From Scolanthus callimorphus (lineage: Eukaryota > Cnidaria > Anthozoa > Actiniaria > Edwardsiidae), in the NCBI GenBank assembly GCA_033964015.1, contig JAWWUD010000109.1, positions 124,001-188,000 of the forward strand: DNA of 64,000 nt, written 5' to 3'. Positions 48,180 to 58,066 of the stretch are shown here, in pieces. The notes under the pieces were generated by a model that saw only the letters and a program-made list of their open reading frames with translations, made no database searches and was not told the DNA's origin. The position numbers were made by a program, and so were the translations under genes. The number at the start of each line of letters is the position of its first letter. Within the stretch, counting starts at the first letter, position 1.

Positions 48180-49930
48180 CAAAAAAGGTGTTCTTTAGAA
48201 AAAAGCCAAACTAAAACTCGAAACACTTGATCAATTCGTACCACCTGATCTTACCTCGCATTGCGCGAATGTTTTTTTGTCACGAGGCGTCCCTATATCC
48301 TAGTGATTGTAGGCCCAGCTGCGAAATTTGGCGGGCTTGTTAAAAAAAGAAAAAATTCTTACTGACAAATACTGATCGTACAACTCAAACCCAGTTAAAA
48401 TTTGACAGAAGGCAAGACTTTCTGAGAGTTTTAGAAGCATAACGTTTTGGTGTAACATTGAATTAGTAGCATGTCGACGAAATTCTTACAGTAAATCGGA
48501 TATCCTAAATCCAGTGATCTAATCGAATCGAATCTGGGAAACTTATATCAATCCCAAATGAGTCTTGTCGACTATATTTCATTTCAAACTAGTTAAACTC
48601 AATAATAATTGATCAAGCTGAAACAAAGACAATCATACGCGTGAAAGAGGTTTGCATACGCCGTCTAATTAGCGTAGCTTATTTTTTCTCGGCATTTAAT
48701 GTTTCGTTTGAAAAACTGTAACAAACAGTCGGCAGTGTTTTTTATCAGGATTCCAAACACCTCGAAGTCGGTTAAAAAAGCTAGGCTTTACCTCGTGTAT
48801 TCAAACCACCTCTCGGTTTTAAATCTGATAAAACATGTATCACAAGAAAGTTTAATCTAAGCACGGCCAAAGCGAATCGAATTTAATCAAAATTTAATCG
48901 AGTGAAGAGACCCTTAATTAAAATTACATTGATTCGAATTCATCGGTGAGCCATTCTTTCCAATTCTTGAATACATCATATTAATTAATATACTGGCAAT
49001 CACTTCGTTTGTGCATATCACCCCTAACGTTACAAAATGAGGACGCAATCTATATGTTTCGAGCTTCAAAATGACATCCACCAGAAACATTGAACTTATA
49101 TGTTTCTGCATCCACCTAATTCAATAAACGTTGCTTTAGGATTTGGCCTGAAGCGTGGAAACAATGGGGTTCTGTGTTTGAGTGACCAACAAACAATGGC
49201 GCTCGAAGGACCACAGACCAATTCCCAAAGCAACCGTTTTTGAAATAGCATACCTGTCAACCCAACTTGGTCAAAAATCTTGAGATTCTCCCTCACGTGG
49301 CAGGGAAATCACAGAGAATGTATGAACAAATCCAGAGAGTGAAATACAGTAAATGTATGAAAATTTTTGCAATCATTATGCGGGTGACAGGCTTCACAAT
49401 CTTGTGACACCGCCTAATGCGGGTGAGTTGACAGCTATGAAATAGGTGAATACGAATCTGAGAAAGCCAGCGCTAAGGATGTGCAGTCAAACATCGCATT
49501 TTCAGATATAAGGCCGAGTGACTTGTTCGGAGGTGTTGTTCTCTTGTTGTCGAAGACATTGTATTGCTCTCGTTGTCGAATGGCGTCCAGCTGTCACTTT
49601 ACAATATTATAGGCCCGCCGCCAACCTTTGCGAGCTTGTGTTTTGTTTTGAATTACTACATTTTGGACTGTTTTTAGAAGTATCGCAAGAACTTGGATGG
49701 AAAATAATAACACCTGTCTGAAAAAACCTGGAAAAAACTAGTATCAAAAACTGTCACTACTTATCGAAACATTCCAATCAAATTATTGCAAAACAATGCT
49801 GCTTCTTACAAGTGACAGCCTAACAATACCGCCGGCCACAGCACGCTCGGCCCGAGCCGTTATCGGTGTGATATCAACAGGGTGACCAAAAGCAAAAAAA
49901 AAAAAAATAATAATGATAATAATATGCCAG
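48180..49930. other. AT-rich intergenic stretch, no gene seen
   Basis: Short open frames only. A weak inverted GTTGACAG pair bounds 49254-49435 and may be an old element. Confidence 0.5.
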
Positions 49931-50075
49931 TTGGAGTTTAAATTTCGTGTTTAGTGCGCATGCAATTTTAGTCCGAATTTCTTTATTTCTTTTGTTTAAC
50001 ATGAACAAAGAGAAGTTAAACAAAAGATTCGGACTAAAATAGCATGCGCACTGAACACGAAAATTAAACTCCAAC
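49931..50075. mobile_element. Palindromic MITE, TTGGAGTTTA ends
   Basis: TTGGAGTTTAAATTTCGTGT is inverted at the right end. AGTGCGCATGC and TTTAGTCCGAAT also pair, making a near-complete hairpin of 145 bp. Confidence 0.8.
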
Positions 50076-50215
50076 AAACCAACAAGGGTTATTGTAAACT
50101 GATAGTGTTTACCGTGTCTAAATAAAGTGTGTTTGTATGGTTGTTAGGAATGTCAGAGTGACCAACGAGAATGTAAATGTCAACGAAAATACACCATAAA
50201 GCGGATATCAGATTA

Positions 50216-50351
50216 AACAGCCTGTGTCAGCCGCCATTTTGACAGCATAGCAACACACCAAGTCGGAGAAAGCATCCATTTCCATCGGCTGATTTAGAGA
50301 ATATACTGAACACAAACAATAACAAAGGCGGTGGCTGACACGGGCTCTTTA
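50216..50351. mobile_element. MITE, GAGCC(TG)TGTCAGCCGCC family, copy B
   Basis: Contains TGTGTCAGCCGCCATTTTGA and ends GACACGGGCTCTTTAA. Shorter in the middle than copies C and D. Confidence 0.75.
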
Positions 50352-50370
50352 ATGTCGAAAATTTACTGCA

Positions 50371-50565
50371 AAGTAAATACACTTAGCCAATCAGAAACGA
50401 AACAAATTCTCAACAACTATCCAATCAGAGACGAAGTAAACACACTTAGCCAATCAGAAACGAAACAAATCATGTTCAACAACTAACCAATCAGGGGACG
50501 AAGTAAATACACTTAGCCAATCAGAAACGAAACAAATTCAACAACCAACCAATCAGGGAACTAGA
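50371..50565. repeat. Three tandem copies of a CCAAT-containing unit
   Basis: Units starting at 50371, 50434 and 50501 (63-67 bp) share ACTTAGCCAATCAGAAACGA and a second CCAATCAG. Each unit thus carries two CCAAT boxes. No gene start follows closely. Confidence 0.85.
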
Positions 50566-52187
50566 AAAGTACTAATTACTTGCGCTGTGGCGACCTGCGT
50601 TTGTTTTTGTTCGCGTTCTGATTGGTTGACTGAAACAAAGACCCAGGACCTCATCCAAATAGGAATGTGTAGAAAACGCAAGTCTGATTTACTTCGAAGC
50701 TGATTTAAGTCGAATCTGAAATCCGCTCGATTTTTTTTGTCGAGTCACCTGAAACCCGTTTAAATAAGCTGTAATTGTAGGGAGTGGACATTCATTGTAA
50801 TCAACTATAATTCAGAATATCTTGAATAAACGTTACTAATATCACTATAATCGAGTTGAATGGTCTTTTAATAGCGACAACTAGGGACCCAGAGTTTCAC
50901 AAAACGACTCTGAATACGAGCTAACACGGGATACACGGATGTCATGACACACACAAGTATCACCTTTTCTCAGTGTCGCCTCGTTCAACGGTCATTTTCT
51001 TGAACACCAAAGCAGTTTGCATTCCCAAACAAGAACAAAGGAATACACGATCTTGTGAATTGGTGCAGTAAAGCTGAATATGTTGTCTCTACATTTGCCA
51101 CACATATAGTGGGGTCTAGGGGGGGGGGGGGGGGGGGGGGAGGGGCGTCTAGCCTGTTTGTCGTGCGCAATGGATTGTTTGCAAAAACGAAACATTGCTT
51201 GGTCCAGAGACTCGAATTTTCGCACTTTTGGGAAGTAAAATCTAGTTTTCACATAAGGCATCTTGGCCGCCATCTTGGACGTGCACAAGCGAGTGACAAA
51301 GGGAGGGAGGGGGAGCTGAGAAACGGTTTTTTCTCTCCCCTCCCCCTCCCTCCCAAGTTCACCGATCCATCAACTGAGGCTCTCTCAGTTTTGGATCCTA
51401 TTGTAATTTAATGAGATGCGCGGATCTCCAGACCTTTTTGTTGCACGACAAGTTGTGGCAGTCTCGTGACCAGAAGCTTTTCCGGGCGCGCAAAGGTTCG
51501 TGGGATAGCTTTACATTGCGCGCCGTGTCATAGTACTCATTCCCAGTTGCTTCGCTTCCAAAACAATTTTAACAGAGAAATCACCGCAAGAGACACGCAA
51601 AAAAAATAACGTCTGACGTCTGGGCATGAGACTGAATTATGGCGTGAGTGATAAACGCGCAACATCAATTCATAACATGCAACGCAACAATGTTGCGCGA
51701 CAAGTTGAGGGAATTTGCGCCTCGTATTTCCCAGCTTAAACTGGAGAGGAAATTTGGCCGGCTAAGTGAAAACGGCGTTTTACCGGAAGAAAGCATTCGT
51801 CTTGCCAAAGGGGAGCCATAAATTTTGACATTTCGTCACGCGTTTACTTATTTTAGTGCTTTCGTCTGAACACCTGTGACACACCATACTACAAATGAGC
51901 GCAACTTTAATTTCTTTGTACAATAATTACAAGAATTTGCAAGGAGCGGATTTCAGATGAGTGTCGAACGTAAATCATGTGTTTTACACGTTCCTATTGG
52001 TTAAGATCGTGGGCCTTTGTTTATTCAGCCAATCAGAATGCGAAGAAAAAACAAACACAGGCCAGTGACAGTTGTTTTCTTAGATTACCACTAAACGCAG
52101 TTGTACTTACTTTGCCCCCTGATTGTGTTTCTTTGCGTTGAGTTTTCGACACTCATCTGAAATTTCCTCTTTACAATTACAGAAGTC
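50566..52187. other. Intergenic stretch, no gene seen
   Basis: Holds a 20-base poly-G run near 51121-51140, a G/C-rich mirrored stretch at 51300-51355 (GGGAGGGAGGGGGAG then CTCCCTCCC) and no supported exon. Confidence 0.5.
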
Positions 52188-52410
52188 TTTGTTTCGCGCT
52201 GCTCATTAAAAACGTTGCTTTGTGTTCTAGATTTTCTGTCACGCGTTGCTCTGTTTCGCCTAGTGCAGTCGACTGGCTTTTTGTCGCGACGAAAACCCAG
52301 TCGACTGCACCAGGTGAAACAGAGCAATGACATGATTGGCTTAGATGGTTTGACCGACGGAACAGAAAAGCAAAAACAAACCAGGTTTAGAAAATTCCCA
52401 GCGCGAAACA
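52188..52410. mobile_element. MITE with GTGCAGTCGACTGG core
   Basis: GTTTCGCGCTG near the left end is inverted at the right (CAGCGCGAAAC). The core CAGTCGACTGGCTTTTTGTC is itself partly palindromic. Related to 62270-62500. Confidence 0.6.
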
Positions 52411-52924
52411 ACAGTTTTGGCTAAAAAAAAAATATTGAGTTTCACACATTTTTGTCAATAAAATTAACAAATAGCTTGCTAAAATCGAAATTTCTATCTG
52501 AAAAATAAATTATATTGCACTAATCTTCAAATTTCGAAATAATTGAATGTACGCAGGTACGCAGGATTTTGCAAATCTACAGGTCGAGCTCTTGAATGCA
52601 GTGCAGTACTTGTAACAACCCCCCCCCCCTCTCCGCGCGCGCCCGTTCTCTCCAGTTCCCTTTGCGCTTGCTACGCAGGCTAACTTCAACACAGTCTGGC
52701 TGTTTGTAAACGGTGAGGCAAGCGTGCTTGACTTTTGCAGAATTATGAAAACCGCTGGAATTCACGGCAAAGGTGCTGGCCGATGGATGCGTGATTCGGG
52801 GAAACGCCAAATAAGTATTTGACTGCTTCTCGAAAAGCAGTATTAGGTAGCTGTAGGCTCGGGATGCACGATCATGTCTCTCGTTGGCAGGGAACACAGG
52901 GAATTTATCCAGAAACCAATCTGT

Positions 52925-53050
52925 AGGAAAAGCTGAATTTCCTATTGTAGAAGAATGGGAAGTGTTCGGATTTCCCATGGCTATCCATGTGAGTTCCGAA
53001 CACTTCCCATACGTGTGCCTTGGGAAATTCAGCTTTTCCCATGGATGGGT
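52925..53050. repeat. Imperfect palindrome of about 125 bp
   Basis: GGAAAAGCTGAATTTCC and GGAAATTCAGCTTTTCC pair, as do GGGAAGTGTTCGGA and TCCGAACACTTCCC. Likely a small MITE; the open frames across it are shadows. Confidence 0.7.
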
Positions 53051-53377
53051 TTTCCTATGGAAAACGTGACGCATCTGTTGCCACAATATATTTATTAGAC
53101 TTGAATTTTCACGAGAGCAAAAGCGCGCTATATTGAAATTCCAAAAAAGCGCCCTCCCAGACTTTGCCTATCGATTTCATCACCTGGCTAACGGAAATCT
53201 GCACCCCCTCCTTTGTAAACCAAGGACCCAAGCCTTAACGGCGATTCCATGGGAATCGCTAATCTCGTGTCTCAAAGCCGATGACCCCATATCCCGTACG
53301 CTTCCAATTTCACGGACCTTTCTATTCGACGAGAGGAGATTTGGGCGACGCGGGGACTTCTCCTTCTTCGGTGGCGT

Positions 53378-53655
53378 TTATATACTCCGCGTCAAACGTG
53401 GCGAGGTCTATCAGAATCTGAAATACGAACAGTGAGAGGTGAGGAGTTCAGAAAGACCCTTAGAGCCTGGTTATATACTCCGCGTCAAACGTGGCGAGAT
53501 CTATCAGAATCTGAAATACGAACAGTGAGAGGTGAGGAGTTAAGGAAGACACTTAGGGCCTGGTTATATACTCCGCGTCAAACGTGGCGAGGTCTATCAG
53601 AATCTGAAATACGAACAGGGAGAGGTGAGGAGTTCAGGAAGACCCTTAGAGCCTG
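53378..53655 (+). repeat. Three tandem 93-bp units in an open frame
   Basis: Units begin TTATATACTCCGCGTCAAAC at 53378, 53471 and 53563. The length is a multiple of three, so the repeats stay open (SESEIRT.RGEE.RKTLRAW), but there is no domain, no clear start and no splice context. Probably non-coding. Confidence 0.8.
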
Positions 53656-53760
53656 GTATATGAGCTGGGCTGGCCCAGTTAAGCGGGCTGAGTTGCTTTT
53701 GTTCTCTTTTCCCTGGAGGGTTGAGAACAAACGGTTTCAGCCTGGCTAACCATGTAAGGT

Positions 53761-54091
53761 AGCATTCCTTTTAACCAAATCTCAATCTGGATTTGCCAAT
53801 CTGAAATCAGATTTTGCATTTCTTTACCTCCAAACCAATCTAAGATTGCAATCTGAACGATCCAACCTTCAAGCTGGATTTTGGATTAATTGTTCCATTT
53901 ATAAAATATCGATCCCAGGATTGATTCGCACGTGTTTGTCAGCAAACGGCGCTGAGACGAAGTACCGCACTAAACCCTTTTCCAGTCTCTCTCCAACAAT
54001 AATTTGGCTTTTGCGTTCCTTTTAAACTAAAAATCTGAACAATCCAGGATACCCAAATCCTAAACCGGTTTGGTTAAAAGGAATGCAAAAG
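53761..54091. mobile_element. MITE, GCATTCCTTTTAACCAAAT ends
   Basis: The word near 53762 is inverted near 54070-54088 (TTTGGTTAAAAGGAATGC). The interior is rich in CAATCTG/CAGATTG words. Confidence 0.7.
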
Positions 54092-54786
54092 CTTCAGGGT
54101 TGTGATAAAATAGCTGGGTTTGGTTGTCTCCAGGGCTTTACGAAGTGCGCGCAATTCAACATGTTTAATATTACACTAGAACCAGGAAATGGGTTATGTA
54201 GGTAGTGCTAGACTTATAATGTTACGATGTGGCCTTGTCCAGGCTGAAGTTGTATAGTACACTTCACAGCAGTCGTTCTTTGTATCTGTCGAGTTTTGGC
54301 GCAACGTTTTGAGTTGCAAGATTTTGTATTAGATTCAAATTCTCGCAACAAAAAATGACAATCTTTTTTTAGAAAATCGACCCCTATAACAGCACTGCAG
54401 CAGCAACACTTCCCACAATCCTGCTTGCTCTGAATGCGATGAAAGTGAGGCTGCTTACAGGCTGTGTGCGCGAAGACATATAGCTAACGCCCCCTGTGTG
54501 AATCAGCTGTTGTTGTCAGGGTTTAGCGTTACAATAAAAAGCTATAGTACTTCTACTACTAGGAGATGTTGCAAAGACGATGTGACCTGTAGTCCTTCCC
54601 GCCTCGAGTAGCAGGTTAGGGCTTTTATGTAATGTACATTTTCTTGTGCATTCTTAATAACTTTGTTGTTGTTTTTGTTGCATGTGACCTCGAAATGAAC
54701 ACATAAGTTGGTACGTGAAATAAAAGTTGCAAGTTGACTCGCGGTAGCACCGCCTTCACGGAATGCAACACTTCGTTCGTACTTAC
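54092..54786. other. Spacer or 3' part of the kinase gene
   Basis: The kinase exon ending at 54787 needs either a further exon or read-through here. I could not recognise the C-terminal tail exon, so this stretch is left unassigned. Confidence 0.4.
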
Positions 54787-57040
54787 TTTTTCTGCGGCGA
54801 GCATTCTGTTAAGCGTCCTGCAGAGCATTGAAAATGTCGGTCGAGCGGCCGGATCCTGTTTCCAACATTCCCAAATTACAGCATACCTAGGGAAAACAAA
54901 CATAACTTGAGCAAAACGTCTCTAGAAGTCTAAAAGAAGTTGTGTAATGGACGATTCCAGCTATAATGCACGCGCGCGCTGCATGTAGGTAGATGTGGGA
55001 CATTTGTCGAACAAACTCTTTTGCATGTTTGCATGGCTTGGGCATTACTGAATAAAGAAGGGCGCGCGCGCTTATAGCTGGAATCGTCCAGACGTTTTAA
55101 ATTTCTCACATGGGACGGAATAGAAAGGGGATAGTTATGGAGGGTGACTGTTGGTGTAACTAGAGGGAAACTTACAATATGTATTCCAGATTGCAAATGG
55201 AGTTTATTCTCTGTCGCGCCTCGAATAGCGCGAAAAAGTTCATGTCAAAGGTTGTACGCAAGCTAGCAATAACAATTCCTGAATACACATTAAAAATACA
55301 CTGCGCTCTTAATCCCAAAAAGAGCGGTAAACAAATCGTACTTACAGTTCTTCCGTGCAGTAGGATGGCCTGGGCATGCGGTATCCAAGGTGTAAATTAC
55401 TTATTAGTTGTTCTCGTGTCATCCCAGGATAGGGATTGGCTCCTGGTAGCACAGAAAAAATAATCAGCTTTAATTTATATTCTGTACAACATTTTACTGA
55501 AATTAGACTGCTTGCAGGCGATACTGGGTGTTTTTATCGCGGAAAACCCCCGCGATCGGGCGCCATCTTGGATTTTCTCCCTTCCCCCTCCCCCCTGCCC
55601 GTCGTTTTGCCTCGTCCCCGGGACCGCGCGTCTCAAAAATCCAAGATGGCGCCCGATCATCGAACGGACCGCGTTTTCCGGGGTTTTCCGCGATAAAAAC
55701 ACCCAATACCGCCTGCAAGCAGGCTATACTGAAATTAACTCTCTCAGAAGTACGCAATGGACATACCTAAAGTGACTATTTCCCACATTAAAACACCGAA
55801 CGACCATCTAGAGTAAGAGAAAACAAGACAAATGCTTTGTTAACTAAAGGCGGGTTTACACTTGGGTTTTGTTGCATTTCTCGCGGCGATTTTTCTCGCG
55901 CGAGTAACAATTCCAACTCTCTTGTGTAAACGAGGTGCAAATCCGGTGCGATTTCTGTGCTCTCTTTTCTTCAAATCGTATCGTTGCAAAGAGTTTCGAA
56001 CATGTTTTAATCTCTGCGACAAAAACTGTGGCAGGTCGCGCCAAGTTGCACCTCGTTTATATTAGTACGCAGATTAACACTAGACAATCTAGACTGATGA
56101 CTGGTGTTGATTATGGAATTAGAAGATGTATTTAATACCAGTTTACTCACACATCACTCTCTATAGTAGTGATTCCTTTAAATATCGACTCGTGCGCCAT
56201 CCACCGCAACGGTAACTCACCCTGGACACGAGAAAACGAGTGACACATCATGTGAGAAGTTTGTAGGTTTGTTCGTAAAAGAGCCCGTGTCAGCCACTCC
56301 TTTGTTATTGTTTTCGTTCGATATTGGAAGAAGAATTGCGTGTAGAAATATCAAAATAAAAATCTAAAAACAAAGTTTCAGATTTGATTTACCAAATTCA
56401 ATCGAGAACATTGCTCTATATTCTTTAAATCAGCAGATGGAAATGGATGCTTTCTCCGACTTGGTATGTTGCTAGGCTGTCAAAATGGCGGCTGACACCG
56501 GCGTCTCATGAGTATTCGGTCTCCGCAATAGACCTATTCCGCTGGAGTGGGGGCCCTGTGGTATTGATTGGTCTGTTTTCCCAACTGGCACTTATCTTAT
56601 ATTACCTCAATAGGCCATGTTCGAATAACGCTCCAATGCCTAAAAAAAATAACCTCAAGTCGAGGCTTTCTTCTGAAATTACTGTCAATGTATTAGAACT
56701 TGGAGAAAGCCTCGATTTGAAGCTTTTGTCTTGTGAGCATTGGACCGTAATTCGAACCTGGGCTATTGACCCTAAAATCGCGAAACTACCCCTTTTGTCG
56801 ATGTCGATGCCTCGCATCGCGCGTACCTTCGACAAGTATTACAGTTCAGCGAAAAATGGAGCACAAATAGCAGGAGAACCGTTAAGTGTACTAAACAGCT
56901 GATCAGACACACCATACCTCGGTTGTTTTGAGGTACTGGTTTTCTTGATAGATATCCCTCGCTAGGCCGAAGTCCGCGATCTTACACACTTTGCCTTCAT
57001 CCATTAGAATATTTCGCGCGGCCAGATCACGGTGCACAAG
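54787..57040 (-). CDS. Receptor-type tyrosine kinase, catalytic C-lobe (5 exons, partial)
   Basis: Exons 56918-57040, 56151-56221, 55767-55807, 55346-55442 and 54787-54886 join in phase. They give [17 protein letters not shown] (catalytic loop, HRD and AAR signature of tyrosine kinases), [17 protein letters not shown] (DFG and activation-loop tyrosines), [58 protein letters not shown] and a final helix to [12 protein letters not shown] plus an activation-loop YQENQY suits the FGFR/RET/Tie-like receptor kinases expanded in cnidarians; the exact subfamily is not certain. The glycine loop and catalytic Lys exons, any transmembrane part and the C-terminal tail are not found here. Upstream exons could lie beyond 64000, with the gene at 58067 inside an intron, or the gene may be 5'-truncated. 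Confidence 0.85.
54948..55090. mobile_element. Palindromic MITE in kinase intron
   Basis: TGGACGATTCCAGCTATAA at the left, inverse at the right, with CGCGCGCG runs inside both arms. Confidence 0.8.
55508..55732. mobile_element. MITE, CTGCTTGCAGGCG ends, in kinase intron
   Basis: Ends CTGCTTGCAGGCGATACTGG and inverse. Arms contain GGGCGCCATCTTGGATTTT and TTTTTATCGCGGAAAACCCC. Open frames here are shadows of the palindrome. Confidence 0.85.
56276..56505. mobile_element. MITE, GAGCC(TG)TGTCAGCCGCC family, copy C
   Basis: Starts AAAGAGCCCGTGTCAGCC and ends CAAAATGGCGGCTGACACCG. Inverted orientation relative to copies A, B and D. In a kinase intron. Confidence 0.75.
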
Positions 57041-57078
57041 CTGCGTGAAGAACAAACAAAACAAATGACTTAATGTAT

Positions 57079-57222
57079 GGGTTAACTCCGGTGTAATAAC
57101 CTTTCCCAGAGGACACCTTTGTGTTCAGTTCTTATTTCATCCTGATTCGTTCTACCAAACAAAGGAAGCTTTGTGACGCAGTTCGTGCGCACTCACAGGT
57201 TATTACACCGGAGATAAGCCTA
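57079..57222. mobile_element. MITE, TCCGGTGTAATAACC ends
   Basis: GTTAACTCCGGTGTAATAAC is inverted at the right end (GTTATTACACCGGAGATAAG). Just upstream of the kinase exon at 57040. Confidence 0.7.
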
Positions 57223-57331
57223 ATGCATTGAAAACTAAGCACTATCTCATGTGATCATATTCGTATGTCAGACATAATAATTCACTTATGTTGTAATGCC
57301 CAATGAGTAATAATAAGTTATACTAAAACAA

Positions 57332-57427
57332 TTAGTCGCCTCAGGCTCCGTAAATATCGGCGAATAGTCACCTTGACTTCGTCTCGGTGACTATTCGCCG
57401 ATATTTACGTCGCCTTCGGCGACTAAT
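57332..57427. repeat. Short palindrome, TAGTCGCC ends
   Basis: GTAAATATCGGCGAATAGTC and GACTATTCGCCGATATTTAC form a strong hairpin with a loop of about 20 bases. Confidence 0.75.
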
Positions 57428-58066
57428 TGTTAACTAAAGCCTGTCATTCGAACTAATATTACCATTCGCCTTTGTCACGGCGCCACCATTTTGTTTCCAG
57501 AATGACCCGGCAAAGCAGAAAAAAGCAATGAACCAATCCACTTATTGGTTCTTAAACAAAAAAGGAGTACTTTTTGGTAGCTTGGTCAACTTTTGTACCA
57601 TAAATCCCAGCATTAGGTTTCGCTTTCCAACAGGAGTAAAACCCGCCCCCTGTTTGGCCTCGTTTTCATGCTGAATAAATCCGCTGGAAAATTCAAGATG
57701 GCGCTTGTGTGACAAAGGCGGATGATGTTGAAGAGGACAAGTTGAGCGCGCGCGAGAGAGAAAGCTTTCATGAACATTTTTTTTCATCATGAGCATATTG
57801 TACGTGCAACTAGAAAAACAAATTGCTAGCTGAGTGCCATCAAAGCCGTAAACTATCAGCCAACAATGACGCTTGTTTCTTAAACGTTCGATTTCTCAAA
57901 TCCCAGAACATTCTTCGCTCAATTTGTCAATCAGTCGTCATAGCGACAGAGCGCGCGCGCGAATATTTCATTATGACGTTACAATTTCTAAAGAACTTCA
58001 TTCCGAGTTTAGCATTGCGGTAAGCAAACATGTTGAATTCAGCGCTAAATAGTTTAGACTTTTGAT
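57428..58066. other. Spacer between kinase fragment and the 58067 gene
   Basis: No exon of the kinase N-lobe recognised on the minus strand. CG-rich words (GCGCGCGCGAGAG, GAGCGCGCGCGCG) occur in inverted positions at about 57745 and 57950. The promoter of the 58067 gene is presumably here, but no TATA box is clear. Confidence 0.4.

Noticed and set aside
51121..51140. Poly-G tract as a functional quadruplex
   Set aside because: A lone homopolymer run with no gene context; it may also be unreliable in the assembly.
55475..55775. Open frames around 55475-55775 on both strands
   Set aside because: They mirror each other across the MITE at 55508-55732 and fall in a kinase intron.
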